From: Arcobacter sp. FWKO B
Lineage (GTDB): Bacteria; Campylobacterota; Campylobacteria; Campylobacterales; Arcobacteraceae
Reading direction: 5' to 3'
DNA: 64,000 bases
Assembly (NCBI RefSeq): GCF_014844135.1
Contig: NZ_CP041403.1
Coordinates: 620,001-684,000 of the forward strand
The position numbers and the translations under genes are program-made. The notes beneath the pieces are model-generated. The model saw nothing but the letters and a program-made list of their open reading frames with translations, was not told the DNA's origin and searched no databases. Below, in pieces: positions 41,446 through 52,682 of this stretch; position 1 is the stretch's first letter, and each line of letters starts with the position of its first letter.

Positions 41446-42381
41446 TTATTTTGAAATAAGCTTTTTTGCTTCCGCAGCTTCTTTTGAATCTGGATAAGCT
41501 TGTATTAATGTATTGAAAAATTTAGAAGCATTATCTATATCTTTCATATTTTGAAAAGAGATTGCACTATTTAATAATAACTGAGGCATCCAATAACCTT
41601 TGTCATACAATAATGCGGATGTTTTAAAATAGCTTAATGCTTTTTCATAATCTTTTCTAACAAACCACATTTGTCCTAGCAAATAGTTTGACTCTGCAGG
41701 TTTAAATCTTTTCTCAACTAAATGCTCAAATATTGGAATTGCTTGAGTAAATAATCTTTTATCAAACAAAGCCTTACCTTCATTAAAAAGATCCTCATTT
41801 GACTTTCCGTCAAATTGTAAAGATTGAGTTTGTGTCTGAGTTTGTTGTGTAGGTTGTGATTGTTTAGAAGTAGAGCTAAATTCTTGCTTTGTAACAAATT
41901 GTTGCATATTTTTTTCAAACTCATTTCTAGATAAATAGTTTTTATTAATATGATCACTTTGTTTAGCTATTTCACCAATTGCTTTTTTGAGTTCGGCAAT
42001 ATTTTTAAGATTTTCTTCTTGCATAGCTAGAAGTTGATTTACAACACCTTTTAATGATTCAATATCAGTTTGATTTTTTGAACTTTGTGCGTCTATTTTA
42101 TTTAAAGACAATGAAACATTATGAAGTTTATTCCCTTCACCTTCAAAGATTGATTCTAAACCTTGTAATCTTTCATTTATAAGTTGTATATCACTTTTTA
42201 CAACCCTTACGGTTGTATCTACTGTTTCAACTTTATTTTTTGTTTCTAAAATCTTTTTTTCTGATTGAGTTAAACCATAGGGATTAGGAGAATCTAAATT
42301 GCCAGCACCAAAAACAGATACTTCAGCACTAAAAAGTGCTGAAGTACTAAATAAGAGGAGTATTAAACCTTGCTTGATCAT
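41446..42381 (-). CDS. cpoB: Tol-Pal system TPR protein CpoB (YbgF)
   Basis: Periplasmic protein of 311 residues with signal peptide MIKQGLILLLFSTSALFSAE. A coiled-coil region follows (about 45-150), then a glutamine/threonine-rich linker (QSQPTQQTQTQTQSL). The C-terminal TPRs (about 185-311) include EDLFNEGKALFDKRLFTQAI and AYPDSKEAAEAKKLI. In E. coli CpoB coordinates outer-membrane constriction with peptidoglycan synthesis. It is the last of the tol-pal genes, five bases after pal. Confidence 0.9.
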   Translation of the reverse strand: MIKQGLILLLFSTSALFSAEVSVFGAGNLDSPNPYGLTQSEKKILETKNKVETVDTTVRVVKSDIQLINERLQGLESIFEGEGNKLHNVSLSLNKIDAQSSKNQTDIESLKGVVNQLLAMQEENLKNIAELKKAIGEIAKQSDHINKNYLSRNEFEKNMQQFVTKQEFSSTSKQSQPTQQTQTQTQSLQFDGKSNEDLFNEGKALFDKRLFTQAIPIFEHLVEKRFKPAESNYLLGQMWFVRKDYEKALSYFKTSALLYDKGYWMPQLLLNSAISFQNMKDIDNASKFFNTLIQAYPDSKEAAEAKKLISK

Positions 42382-42386
42382 AACGA

Positions 42387-42947
42387 TTATGGAAGAACTT
42401 TATAATCAACTCTTCTATTCATTTTCCAACATTCTCTAGTTTTTTCAGTACAAACTGGATTACCTTCACCGAAGCTTACCATTGAGATTGTTGACTCATT
42501 TACACCATCAGCAACCAATGCAACTTTTGCAGTATTTGCTCTTTTTAGTCCAAGTGCATAGTTATACTCATCAGTTCCCCACTCATCAGTATTACCTTCT
42601 AAAGTAATTTTAACATCTCTTCCGATAGCTAAAATTGAACTTGAGTTATCTTTTGCTCTTGTTACCATATCTGGAGTTAAGTGAAATTTATCAAATGGAA
42701 AATATAAAGATGTAAGTCTTACAAGCTTACCATCAATCATAGTTTCGAACACTCTATCATTTCTCCAATCTCCACCATCTTTGAAACCAGATACAAAATT
42801 CATATCTAGTGAATCAATAGCATCTAACTTAGATGTTTCTTGATAACCTTGACTTGAAGCATCAGAATCAACTTGAACTGACTTTTGTGTACAACCACCT
42901 ACTAATAAAGCAGCTAAAACAACAGAATATAAACCTAATTTTCTCAT
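42387..42947 (-). CDS. pal: Peptidoglycan-associated lipoprotein
   Basis: Outer-membrane lipoprotein that anchors the membrane to peptidoglycan. The lipobox LLVGGC puts the lipidated cysteine at C19. The C-terminal OmpA-like domain has ITLEGNTDEWGTDEYNYALGLKRA and VSFGEGNPVC. Two extra cysteines near the C-terminus (CTEKTRECW) could form a disulfide. At 186 residues it is slightly longer than the E. coli form. It lies between tolB and cpoB. Confidence 0.95.
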   Translation of the reverse strand: MRKLGLYSVVLAALLVGGCTQKSVQVDSDASSQGYQETSKLDAIDSLDMNFVSGFKDGGDWRNDRVFETMIDGKLVRLTSLYFPFDKFHLTPDMVTRAKDNSSSILAIGRDVKITLEGNTDEWGTDEYNYALGLKRANTAKVALVADGVNESTISMVSFGEGNPVCTEKTRECWKMNRRVDYKVLP

Positions 42948-43017
42948 ACATCCACCTTTTTTTCTAAAATTTCGAAATAATACTCAATCATACCTTAAAC
43001 TATGTTTAGAGTATATA

Positions 43018-44286
43018 TTACCAATCAATTGCTTGAATATTTCCTCTATTTAAAGGAAATAAAAACGACTTATCTTGCCCTAATCTAATAATACCTAAAT
43101 AACTCTTATCATTTTCTGTTTTTATAAAAATAATAGATTCACCATCTTGTGAAAACTTTGGAAATTGATTCATCCCACTTGTAGTCATTTTTTTAATAAA
43201 GTTGCTCTGAGTTGAAACTAAATATATATTAAAGTTTTCTTTTCCAAACTCATTGTCACCTTCTCTACTAGTATAAATAACAAAATTCCCGTATGCATTT
43301 GCTGAATTATTGTTTTTACCATGATAAACAAGTCTATTTGCACCCCTTTGTCCAATTTGTTTTGAAAATATATTTGGATTTCCTAATCTATCAGAAACAA
43401 AAACTATACTTTTTTCATCTTCTAAATAATGTCCATTTACATCGATTCCATTATAAGTTGTTAATCTTGTAAAATTTTTACTTCTTATATCATATTCATA
43501 TATATCAGGTTGTGAATTTGGAGCCATTGTTAATAATAGTTTTGTACCATCTTTATTAACATCAGAACAAACTAACATTCCATCACTTTGAGCTATTTTC
43601 TCACTTTTTCCACTAAATATATCAACTTTCATAAGTGTAGGCAAACCAAAGTTATAAGTTGTATAGTAAAAACTATCTTGATTTTTATTAGCCCACTTAG
43701 GAAAAACATTCAATCCACCTTGAATTATTGCTTTTTGGAATGTCAAAGTATAATCTGCTATTACAATCTGGGATTGTTTAGTAGCATCATATCTTGAGAA
43801 TATTACAAATCTCTCCATCCAATCAATAGAAGGTGCATTAATATAATCATTTACAGTAATAGCAACTTTATGGGCTAAAAATGGATATCTTTCATCTTTT
43901 GAACTATTAAAAGACTTTTCAAATGCCATAGAGGATGAATTTAAATCATACAACTTAGTTTTTAATATAAATCCTTCAAAAACACTTTGCTCAATTGAAA
44001 TATTTAAAAACAGATCAATATTTTGCTGTTTTAACTCATAATAATTTGGAGTAAAATTGAACTGTTTTATTAAATTTACATCTTTAACATTAAAATGTCC
44101 GCTTACTTCCAAATCTTTTGCTATTAACCTCTTTATATCATTTGAATATGTACTTGGTTGAGAATCACTAGCAATTGATATACCAATTGTTGGTTTATAA
44201 CCTACACTTTTTACTATTTCCATAGAAACATCAGCTGCAAATACAGCTTTGCACACCAACAATAAACCTAATAATACCTTAAACAT
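43018..44286 (-). CDS. tolB: Tol-Pal periplasmic protein TolB
   Basis: Periplasmic beta-propeller of 422 residues with signal peptide MFKVLLGLLLVCKAVFAAD. The N-terminal domain (about 20-140) is followed by WD-like blades (ISFVSDRLGNPNIF-type repeats, here SIVFVSDRLGNPNIFSKQ; FPKFSQDGESIIFI). It binds Pal. It overlaps the tolA-like gene by one base. Confidence 0.93.
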   Translation of the reverse strand: MFKVLLGLLLVCKAVFAADVSMEIVKSVGYKPTIGISIASDSQPSTYSNDIKRLIAKDLEVSGHFNVKDVNLIKQFNFTPNYYELKQQNIDLFLNISIEQSVFEGFILKTKLYDLNSSSMAFEKSFNSSKDERYPFLAHKVAITVNDYINAPSIDWMERFVIFSRYDATKQSQIVIADYTLTFQKAIIQGGLNVFPKWANKNQDSFYYTTYNFGLPTLMKVDIFSGKSEKIAQSDGMLVCSDVNKDGTKLLLTMAPNSQPDIYEYDIRSKNFTRLTTYNGIDVNGHYLEDEKSIVFVSDRLGNPNIFSKQIGQRGANRLVYHGKNNNSANAYGNFVIYTSREGDNEFGKENFNIYLVSTQSNFIKKMTTSGMNQFPKFSQDGESIIFIKTENDKSYLGIIRLGQDKSFLFPLNRGNIQAIDW

Positions 44287-45032
44287 TATTCCCCTTTTGT
44301 TTTAAAAGTAACTTTTAAAGATGTTTTTTCACCCTTGTTATGTTCTGGAAACTTTACATTTAGCTGATTATTTAGAAATCTCTCTAAAGAAACATCAAAA
44401 TTTGAATCTCCCGATTTTGAAATGATATTATAAGCAAACTTTCCATTTTTGTAAATAGTTATAATAACATCAGAACTCAAGTTCTCCTTTATAATACTTG
44501 GCTGCCATTTAGAAGCTAAAATTTCATAAATTAAAGAATAGTATTCATCAATTACCGCGTCACTAGGAGGTGATAAAGACGAAGTTGGATTTATATTTAC
44601 ATTATCTAATCTTTTTGACACATTTGTAGATATTTCAGAACGACTCTCTTTTTCAAAAGATGATTTAAATACACTCGCTACTTTTACACTCTCTTTTTGT
44701 ACAACATCTTGTTTTATAACATTTTGTGTTTGTGTTGTTACATTTGCAAAAAGTGATTTCATATCAGTTGTTGTTACAGTCGCTTTTGATGCTGATTTTT
44801 CTTCAATTGGTATTTCTTCTTTTTTCTCAATAGGTTTTTCAAATTTAGCTTTAGGCTGAGCTTTTTCTTCTATTAAAGATATATCTAATTCTATTGCTGT
44901 ATTTTTATTAAATGCTGTAACTCGTTTTATATCTGGGTCAACCATATAAAACAAAATAGCAAAAATTAATATAAAATAAATTGAAAAAGAGATAATGCCA
45001 GAAATTAAAAATTGATTATTTGTTGTAGGCAT
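44286..45032 (-). CDS. tolA: TolA/TonB-like energy-transducing protein
   Basis: A 248-residue inner-membrane anchored protein. One membrane helix is at about 9-31 (ISFSIYFILIFAILFYMV). A proline/lysine/glutamate-rich periplasmic linker includes KFEKPIEKKEEIPIEEK. The C-terminal domain (about 165-248) is TonB/TolA-like (YYSLIYEILASKWQPSI ... VTFKTKGE). Position between tolR and tolB identifies it as the TolA equivalent; sequence similarity to TolA is low, as usual. Confidence 0.85.
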   Translation of the reverse strand: MPTTNNQFLISGIISFSIYFILIFAILFYMVDPDIKRVTAFNKNTAIELDISLIEEKAQPKAKFEKPIEKKEEIPIEEKSASKATVTTTDMKSLFANVTTQTQNVIKQDVVQKESVKVASVFKSSFEKESRSEISTNVSKRLDNVNINPTSSLSPPSDAVIDEYYSLIYEILASKWQPSIIKENLSSDVIITIYKNGKFAYNIISKSGDSNFDVSLERFLNNQLNVKFPEHNKGEKTSLKVTFKTKGE

Positions 45033-45036
45033 ATAT

Positions 45037-45426
45037 TCATCCGTCAGTGATTAATGAAACTTTTGAAAAGCCTGCCTCTTTAACAGTTTTTAAAACATAA
45101 ATTATATCTTCATATTGTAGAGTTTTATCAGCTTTTATATAAATATATATATCTTTATTTCTATCTTGAGTAAGCATTACAAATGAGTCAGCAAATTCTT
45201 TTATGTTATAACTATTTTTTTCAACTTTAACAACTCTATTTTTATCAATTAAAATATCAAGTTTTTGAGTTTGCATTGCAGTTTGGCTTCTGCTACCAGT
45301 AGGAAGATTTATATTTTCTTCATACTCCAATACTGGTGCAGTAACCATTAATATAGCTAGTAATACAAGCATAACATCAACTAGTGGTGTTATATTTAAT
45401 TCTGGTTTTTCGTTATAATCAAACAC
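45037..45426 (-). CDS. tolR: TolR (ExbD-family) proton-channel subunit
   Basis: A 129-residue protein with one N-terminal helix containing the conserved aspartate in NITPLVDVMLVLLAILMV. The periplasmic domain includes IYIKADKTLQYEDIIYVL. It works with the ExbB-like partner to use proton flow for outer-membrane work. It lies 11 bases after tolQ. Confidence 0.94.
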   Translation of the reverse strand: MFDYNEKPELNITPLVDVMLVLLAILMVTAPVLEYEENINLPTGSRSQTAMQTQKLDILIDKNRVVKVEKNSYNIKEFADSFVMLTQDRNKDIYIYIKADKTLQYEDIIYVLKTVKEAGFSKVSLITDG

Positions 45427-45437
45427 TTTGTACCTTT

Positions 45438-46004
45438 TTATGCTCTAGAAATCAATATTTCAGATTGAGCCTTTAAATAAGTATTTAATTCATAAACTTT
45501 TCTTGATAATATTTGGTGAAATGTGTAAGCAAAAATTGCGACAAATATACCAACAGCTGTAACAATCAAAGCTTCAGATATCGCTGGTGCAATAGTCCCA
45601 AAACTTACTTTCTCAACACCTGCAAAAACTGCAAAGGCTTCTAAAATACCTACAACTGTTCCAAAAAGACCAATAAATGGTGAAGTAGATGCTACTATTG
45701 AAAGCCAAGATATTCCTACACTAGCTTCTCGGATAATAGATATTTCACAAGCATGTAAAATCTCTTTAGATGTTGAATTGTTTTTAGTGCAACGACTAAG
45801 TTTTGAAAGTGGATTGATTGTCATATGTGAGTTCATTACTAATGACTCTAAAGATCTTTTTTCATTAGTAACTAAAGCATTTAGATTCATATATCTATAT
45901 ATAAACACCCAAATAATTGAGATAAGATAAATAGATAGTACCAATAACACTATTATTGTTATGGCACTACTATTTGATAAATAATTAGTAAATATATCTA
46001 TCAT
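45438..46004 (-). CDS. tolQ: TolQ (ExbB/MotA-family) proton-channel subunit
   Basis: Three-helix inner-membrane protein of 188 residues. Helices are about 15-35, 100-125 and 140-165. The GISWLSIVASTSPFIGLFGTVVGI and PAISEALIVTAVGIFVAIFAY blocks are the channel-lining segments of the family. Immediately downstream of atpC (two-base gap), so ATP synthase and Tol genes may be cotranscribed. Confidence 0.94.
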   Translation of the reverse strand: MIDIFTNYLSNSSAITIIVLLVLSIYLISIIWVFIYRYMNLNALVTNEKRSLESLVMNSHMTINPLSKLSRCTKNNSTSKEILHACEISIIREASVGISWLSIVASTSPFIGLFGTVVGILEAFAVFAGVEKVSFGTIAPAISEALIVTAVGIFVAIFAYTFHQILSRKVYELNTYLKAQSEILISRA

Positions 46005-46006
46005 TT

Positions 46007-46384
46007 TTATGCAAATGAATTAATTCTTGCTTCTACAGCAGCAAGTGATACATTTGAATCTTTAACTGAACTTACAAGTTCTTTAGCTGCTTCAATATTT
46101 GCAGCAATTTCACTACCTTCACCAGAAGTAAGTGCTATTGCACCATCAACTAGAACATCTACTGAAGTTTCATTAACTTTTACATGTCCCCAATTAATAG
46201 CTATTGCATCTGTTGAGTTTTCTTTTTCCATTACAATTACACCAACTGTTAGTGTAGATACTAATGAAGCATGACCAGGTAAAACTCCGAACTCTCCCTC
46301 TTTTCCAGGAAGAGTTACAGATTTTACATCACCTTCAAATATCATACCGTTTGGTGTAACTATAGATAATTTAATTGTATTCAT
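46007..46384 (-). CDS. atpC: ATP synthase F1 subunit epsilon
   Basis: Inhibitory/coupling subunit of F1, 125 residues. The N-terminal beta sandwich begins IKLSIVTPNGMIFEGDVKSVTLPGKEGEFGVLPGH. The C-terminal helical hairpin is shorter than in E. coli. Last gene of the atpF'FHAGDC run, followed at two bases by tolQ. Confidence 0.96.
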   Translation of the reverse strand: MNTIKLSIVTPNGMIFEGDVKSVTLPGKEGEFGVLPGHASLVSTLTVGVIVMEKENSTDAIAINWGHVKVNETSVDVLVDGAIALTSGEGSEIAANIEAAKELVSSVKDSNVSLAAVEARINSFA

Positions 46385-46393
46385 AAGCTATCC

Positions 46394-47794
<1,401 letters not shown>

Positions 47795-47823
47795 TCAACT
47801 GCTCCTTTTAAATTTCTATTATT

Positions 47824-48708
47824 TTATTTTAAAGCTTCCATACCACTTATAATCTCTATAAGCTCTGTAGTAATTGCTGCTTGTCTTGCTTTATTAAATT
47901 CTACTGTTAATGACTTAACTCTACTTTTTGCATTTGATGTAGCTGCTTCCATAGCTTGCATTCTAGCACTATGTTCTGCTGCTAATGAATCAATTAGTGC
48001 ATAATACATATTGAAATTCAAATATTTTTCAGTTAGTTCATTTAAAACTTCTGTATCATCATCTGGCTCAATATCTAGCATTGATTCACTCTCAGTTGCA
48101 ACTAAAGAATCTAAACCTATTGGTAACAACTCTTTAATTCTTCTTTCTTGAGTTAACATATTAACAAATCCATTGTAAACTAATACAACTTTGTCTGTAA
48201 CTTCATTGTTAAAATCTTTTATTGCATCACTTATAAACTCACTTGCTTTATCATAATCAGGAGCTGAACTAAGCCCTACTACTTTATCAGTCAGCTCAAA
48301 TCCTTGAAATGAGTAAAAGTCAATTGCTTTTCTACCTGCTATTCTAAGTCTTACATTTACATTTTTAGACTTATACTCTTTGATCATGTTATTAACTGCC
48401 TTAATTGTAGACATATTAAAACCACCACAAAGTCCTTTATCAGCAGATACTATTACAATATCAACTGTTTTTGGAGCATCATTAGGTACAAAAGCTCTAG
48501 CAATATTTTCATTACCTTGAACTTTAGCTACTCTAATTGCAATTTCAGAAAGAACTTCATTTATTTTTTGAGCATAACTTCTAGCTCTTTTTGATAATTG
48601 TTCAGTTCTTCTTAATTTTGCAGAAGACACAAGCTTCATAGCTTTCGTAGTCTTCTGAGTATTCTTTACGCTTTTTATTTTTCTTGAAATCTCTTTTAAG
48701 TTAGCCAT
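47824..48708 (-). CDS. atpG: ATP synthase F1 subunit gamma
   Basis: Central rotating stalk, 294 residues. The N-terminus MANLKEISRKIKSVKNTQKTTKAMKLVSSAKLRR and the C-terminal SLTVEFNKARQAAITTELIEIISGMEAL are the coiled-coil termini of the shaft. Between atpA and atpD. Confidence 0.97.
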   Translation of the reverse strand: MANLKEISRKIKSVKNTQKTTKAMKLVSSAKLRRTEQLSKRARSYAQKINEVLSEIAIRVAKVQGNENIARAFVPNDAPKTVDIVIVSADKGLCGGFNMSTIKAVNNMIKEYKSKNVNVRLRIAGRKAIDFYSFQGFELTDKVVGLSSAPDYDKASEFISDAIKDFNNEVTDKVVLVYNGFVNMLTQERRIKELLPIGLDSLVATESESMLDIEPDDDTEVLNELTEKYLNFNMYYALIDSLAAEHSARMQAMEAATSNAKSRVKSLTVEFNKARQAAITTELIEIISGMEALK

Positions 48709-48718
48709 GAGCTAGTCC

Positions 48719-50236
48719 TTATTTTGCACAAAAAATTGTCTTAAACTCTTCTAATGCAGTTTTTAATGTATTTTCTAAATCGCCATCAATTGCTTTTTTA
48801 GTTTTTAAATCAGCAAATATATTTGGATATTTTTGTTCTAAGAATGGATATAATTCAGCTTCGAACTTAGTTACATCACTTACAGCTAAAGAATCTAAAT
48901 AACCTTTTGCTCCAGCAAAAATCATAACAACTTGTTTTTGGATTGTTAATGGTTTGTTAGCACCTTGTTTTAGTACTTCAACCATTCTTTGTCCTCTTTC
49001 TAATTGCTTTCTTGTAGCTTCATCAAGGTCAGATGCAAATTGGCTAAATGCTTCAAGCTCTCTAAATTGTGCTAGGTCAAGTCTTAGTGTTCCAGAAACT
49101 TGTTTTGTAGCTTTAATTTGTGCTGCTCCACCAACTCTTGATACTGATAAACCAACATTAATAGCAGGTCTTATACCTGAGTTAAATAGGTCAGTTTCAA
49201 GGAATATTTGTCCATCTGTTATAGAAATAACATTCGTAGGAATATAAGCAGCAACATCTCCTGCTTGAGTTTCAATGATTGGTAATGCAGTTAAACTTCC
49301 AGCACCTAACTCATCATTTAATTTTGCAGCTCTTTCTAATAGTCTTGAGTGTAGATAGAAAACATCTCCTGGGAAAGCCTCTCTACCTGGAGGTCTTCTA
49401 AGAAGTAGTGACATCTCTCTATATGCAACAGCATGTTTACTCAAATCATCATAAATAATAAGTGCATGTTTACCGTTATCTCTAAAATACTCACCAATTG
49501 TTACACCAGTATATGGAGCTAAGAATTGTAAAGCTGAAGATTCACTAGCACCTGCATTAACAATAATTGTATAATCCATAGCACCATTTTCTTCTAATAC
49601 TCTTAATACATTTGCAACTGAAGATGCTTTTTGTCCAATAGCAACATAAATACAAATTACATCTTCACCTTTTTGGTTAAGAATTGCATCTATTGCAACA
49701 GTAGTTTTACCTGTTTGTCTATCACCAATGATAAGCTCTCTTTGTCCTCTTCCAATTGGAACAAGTGCATCAATAGCTTTGATACCTGTTTGAAGTGGCT
49801 CATGAACAGACTTTCTAGCCATAATTCCAGGAGCTTTTTCTTCAACAAATCTTTGCTCAGTAGCAACTATTGAACCTTTTCCATCAATTGGCTCACCAAG
49901 TGAATTTACAACTCTACCAATTACTCCATCCCCAACTGGAACTTCAAGTAATTTTCCAAGTCTTTTACAGCTTGTACCCTCTCTAAGTCCTGCACTATTT
50001 CCTAGTACAACAACACCTACAGTTGATTCTTCTAAGTTTGATGCTAGTCCTTTTTCACCATTTTCAAACTCTACAAGTTCACCAGCCATAACATTTTTTA
50101 AACCATAAACTTTAGCAATACCATCTGCTAATGATATAATTTTACCAGTTTCGTTTACATCTACATTTAGCTCAAAGTTCTCAATTCTTTCTTTTATTAT
50201 TGAACTGATTTCATCAGCTTGAATCTTTACACTCAT
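48719..50236 (-). CDS. atpA: ATP synthase F1 subunit alpha
   Basis: Non-catalytic nucleotide-binding subunit, 505 residues. P-loop [15 protein letters not shown]; also [28 protein letters not shown] and the arginine-finger block [11 protein letters not shown]. Between atpH and atpG. Confidence 0.98.
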   Translation of the reverse strand: MSVKIQADEISSIIKERIENFELNVDVNETGKIISLADGIAKVYGLKNVMAGELVEFENGEKGLASNLEESTVGVVVLGNSAGLREGTSCKRLGKLLEVPVGDGVIGRVVNSLGEPIDGKGSIVATEQRFVEEKAPGIMARKSVHEPLQTGIKAIDALVPIGRGQRELIIGDRQTGKTTVAIDAILNQKGEDVICIYVAIGQKASSVANVLRVLEENGAMDYTIIVNAGASESSALQFLAPYTGVTIGEYFRDNGKHALIIYDDLSKHAVAYREMSLLLRRPPGREAFPGDVFYLHSRLLERAAKLNDELGAGSLTALPIIETQAGDVAAYIPTNVISITDGQIFLETDLFNSGIRPAINVGLSVSRVGGAAQIKATKQVSGTLRLDLAQFRELEAFSQFASDLDEATRKQLERGQRMVEVLKQGANKPLTIQKQVVMIFAGAKGYLDSLAVSDVTKFEAELYPFLEQKYPNIFADLKTKKAIDGDLENTLKTALEEFKTIFCAK

Positions 50237-50257
50237 ACATTTACTCCTTTATAAATT

Positions 50258-50788
50258 CTAAACAGCTTTTAAAATATGATTAATCATCTGAGATTTTAAT
50301 CTATCTTTTGAGAATCCAATCTCTACACCTAAACCTTCAATGTCTACTTTTATGCCGTCATAATCGCAAACTTTTTGGTTTAATTTTAATTTAATATCAA
50401 ATTTTTTTCCAAACTCTTGCTCTAGGCTAGTTACATAAGTGCTATCAAGTTGCTCTTTTGCATATATTGTACCTTCATAGCTATTTTTCATTACGAAAAG
50501 TTCTTTTCTCACTTCCTCTAACAATGCTGGAATAATATTTAATCTTCTATTCTCACCTAAAAGTTTAATAAGATTAATAGTATCTTTGCTACCATTTTCT
50601 AAAAATGATAAAATAAGTTCAACTTTTTTATCATTTGAAACTTCAACAGAGTTTACGATAGATAAAAATTTATCACTACCAAAAGCACCAGATATTGAAC
50701 TTAATTCTTTTATCTTTGCTTCTAATTCTGCTTCATTTTTACCATCAACTAATGCTTTTGCATATCTTTTTACAATTAAATCAACCAT
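50258..50788 (-). CDS. atpH: ATP synthase F1 subunit delta
   Basis: Peripheral-stalk connector, 176 residues, beginning VDLIVKRYAKALVDG, the usual start of OSCP/delta. The C-terminal block VCDYDGIKVDIEGLGVEIGFSKDRLKSQM matches the family. It overlaps atpF by one base. Confidence 0.94.
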   Translation of the reverse strand: MVDLIVKRYAKALVDGKNEAELEAKIKELSSISGAFGSDKFLSIVNSVEVSNDKKVELILSFLENGSKDTINLIKLLGENRRLNIIPALLEEVRKELFVMKNSYEGTIYAKEQLDSTYVTSLEQEFGKKFDIKLKLNQKVCDYDGIKVDIEGLGVEIGFSKDRLKSQMINHILKAV

Positions 50789-51303
50789 TATGCAACCTTT
50801 TTAAGAACTATACGAGCTAATTCTTCATTTGAAACATCAATGTTTTGACTACTTAACAACTCTTCTAATACTTCAGCTACAACTTCTTTTTTAGCTTTTT
50901 TAAGCTCAAGTTCTAACTTTTCATTAAAAGCTTTTTGCATGTAAGCAATCTCTTGTGTTACATTTCTAGAAACACTATCTTTGATTTTATCAACATCCAA
51001 ATTTGCACCTGCAACAATCTCTGATGCAAGTTTTTTTGCATTTTCTAACTGTGCTTTAGCCTCTTCAACTTTTGCTTCAGATGCTTTTAAAGTATCTTGC
51101 ACTTTGTCAAGTTCTGCTTGAATTGAAGCTGTTCTACCTGCAAAGTATGCTTTTAATCTATGTGCTAACAAATAATATATAATTGCAGCAAATATGATAA
51201 AGTTTACAATTCTTTGGATAGTATCTGTTTCTTCACCGCTACCTGCAGCAAAAACAACAGCTGGTAACAATAAAGCCATTATTGTGAAAATATATTTCAA
51301 CAC
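50788..51303 (-). CDS. atpF: ATP synthase F0 subunit b
   Basis: Peripheral-stalk subunit of 171 residues. It starts with a signal-like segment (MLKYIFTIMALLLPAVVFAAG), then a membrane helix (about 30-47) and a long charged helix (about 60-150). The apparent signal peptide before the anchoring helix resembles other epsilonproteobacterial b subunits. It is paired with the shorter b' gene directly upstream. Confidence 0.93.
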   Translation of the reverse strand: MLKYIFTIMALLLPAVVFAAGSGEETDTIQRIVNFIIFAAIIYYLLAHRLKAYFAGRTASIQAELDKVQDTLKASEAKVEEAKAQLENAKKLASEIVAGANLDVDKIKDSVSRNVTQEIAYMQKAFNEKLELELKKAKKEVVAEVLEELLSSQNIDVSNEELARIVLKKVA

Positions 51304-51314
51304 TCACTCCTCCT

Positions 51315-51737
51315 TTATATTGAACTAACTTTAGCTTTAACAGCCTCTTTATATAAAGGTATTTGCGCTAATAATGTAGTTTTTAAATTAGCTTTTTCTT
51401 CTTCTAAAGAGCTAGTAAACTTTGTATAACTATCTTCAAGTTGAGATTTTGCAGTTGCTAGTTTTGAATTAGCAATTTCTGAAGCATCATTATATGCTTT
51501 ATCTCTTATTGAATTTGCTTCTGTTTTAGCTTTAGCAATTATTGAGTTTGCCTCAGCAATCATACCATCTACATCAGCACCGTTGTTTTTAGCATTTGCT
51601 AAATCATCTTTGATAGCCTTTTCTCTATCGTCCATATGCTTAAGTAATGGTTTAAATAAACAACTATTAAGTCTTACCATTGTTAGTAAAAAAACAATAG
51701 CTGATAAAATAAGCAATAAAGGGCTTATACCTAGCAT
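51315..51737 (-). CDS. atpF': ATP synthase F0 subunit b'
   Basis: Second b-type stalk subunit, 140 residues. One N-terminal helix (about 4-22, LLLILSAIVFLLTMVRL) and a long alanine/lysine-rich helix. Species with both b and b' use a heterodimeric stalk. First gene of the ATP synthase run, with GGAGGAA eight bases before the ATG. Confidence 0.92.
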   Translation of the reverse strand: MLGISPLLLILSAIVFLLTMVRLNSCLFKPLLKHMDDREKAIKDDLANAKNNGADVDGMIAEANSIIAKAKTEANSIRDKAYNDASEIANSKLATAKSQLEDSYTKFTSSLEEEKANLKTTLLAQIPLYKEAVKAKVSSI

Positions 51738-51818
51738 TTATTCCTCCGTTTTTGTAGGGCTTAGTTTGTAAAACTGCAACATTTTACCAAAATTTACTAT
51801 AATATTTATTTAAACAGA

Positions 51819-52673
51819 TTATGATTTTTGAAAATATTTTGAAATTTGTTCTATTTGTTCCTGATTTGCAAACTCTATTTTGATAAAATTTTTATCTATC
51901 TTAACTTTTATTTTATCTTTTTTCAATGAAATTGCCAAATCATTTAATGGTTGTAGATTGAAATTAAATTCTTTTTTTTCTTTGTTTTCTTTTTTTGGTG
52001 GGTTTTTCAGTTCACTAACAAGCTTTTCTGTCTCTCTTACTGTAAGCTTCTGTCCTATTATAGAATCAGCTACAAGATTTTGAGTATCTTTATCTAGACC
52101 AATTAAAACTTTAGCATGACCAGCAGTTAGCTTATCATTACTTAAAAGTTGTTGTACATGTACACTTAAAGTAAGAAGCCTTAATGTATTTGTAATTGAC
52201 ACTCTACTTTTAGATACTTTTGCCGATAACTCTTCATGAGTTAGCTTGTGTTCATTAATTAGCTGTGCATAAGCATATGCAAGTTCTATAACATTTAAGT
52301 CATCTCTTTGAATATTTTCAATTAATGCAAGTTCTCTGAGCTTATTTTCATCTATATTTACAATTATTGCTTTAATTTTATCAAAACCAGCAAGTTTAGA
52401 AGCTCTTAGTCTTCTCTCTCCAGCTATTAATGTGTAACTATCTTCATCATTTTGCATTACGACTACAGGCTGTAATATCCCATGTGTTTTTATAGATTCA
52501 CTAAGTTCTGATAATTTTTCTTCATCAAAAATTTTTCTAGGTTGATTTGGATTTGCTTTTATTAAATCAATATCTAGTTCAAGTACATTATCTTTTCTTT
52601 TGGTTGAATTTTTTTCATATGCAGTTTCTACTTCACCAAGTAATTCACTAAGTCCTCGACCAAGTGCCATCAT
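51819..52673 (-). CDS. parB: Chromosome partitioning protein ParB
   Basis: CTPase and parS-binding protein, 284 residues. The ParB/Srx nuclease-like domain contains ANPNQPRKIFDEEKL and LIAGERRLRASKLAG (the CTP-binding GERRxRA). The HTH region follows (SKSRVSITNTLRLLTLS, GHAKVLIGL). The second ATG (52670) has better spacing to the GGGG site. It is downstream of parA and upstream of the ATP synthase genes, an order common in Campylobacterota. No parS site was recognised in the window. Confidence 0.95.
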   Translation of the reverse strand: MMALGRGLSELLGEVETAYEKNSTKRKDNVLELDIDLIKANPNQPRKIFDEEKLSELSESIKTHGILQPVVVMQNDEDSYTLIAGERRLRASKLAGFDKIKAIIVNIDENKLRELALIENIQRDDLNVIELAYAYAQLINEHKLTHEELSAKVSKSRVSITNTLRLLTLSVHVQQLLSNDKLTAGHAKVLIGLDKDTQNLVADSIIGQKLTVRETEKLVSELKNPPKKENKEKKEFNFNLQPLNDLAISLKKDKIKVKIDKNFIKIEFANQEQIEQISKYFQKS

Positions 52674-52682
52674 TAACCCCTT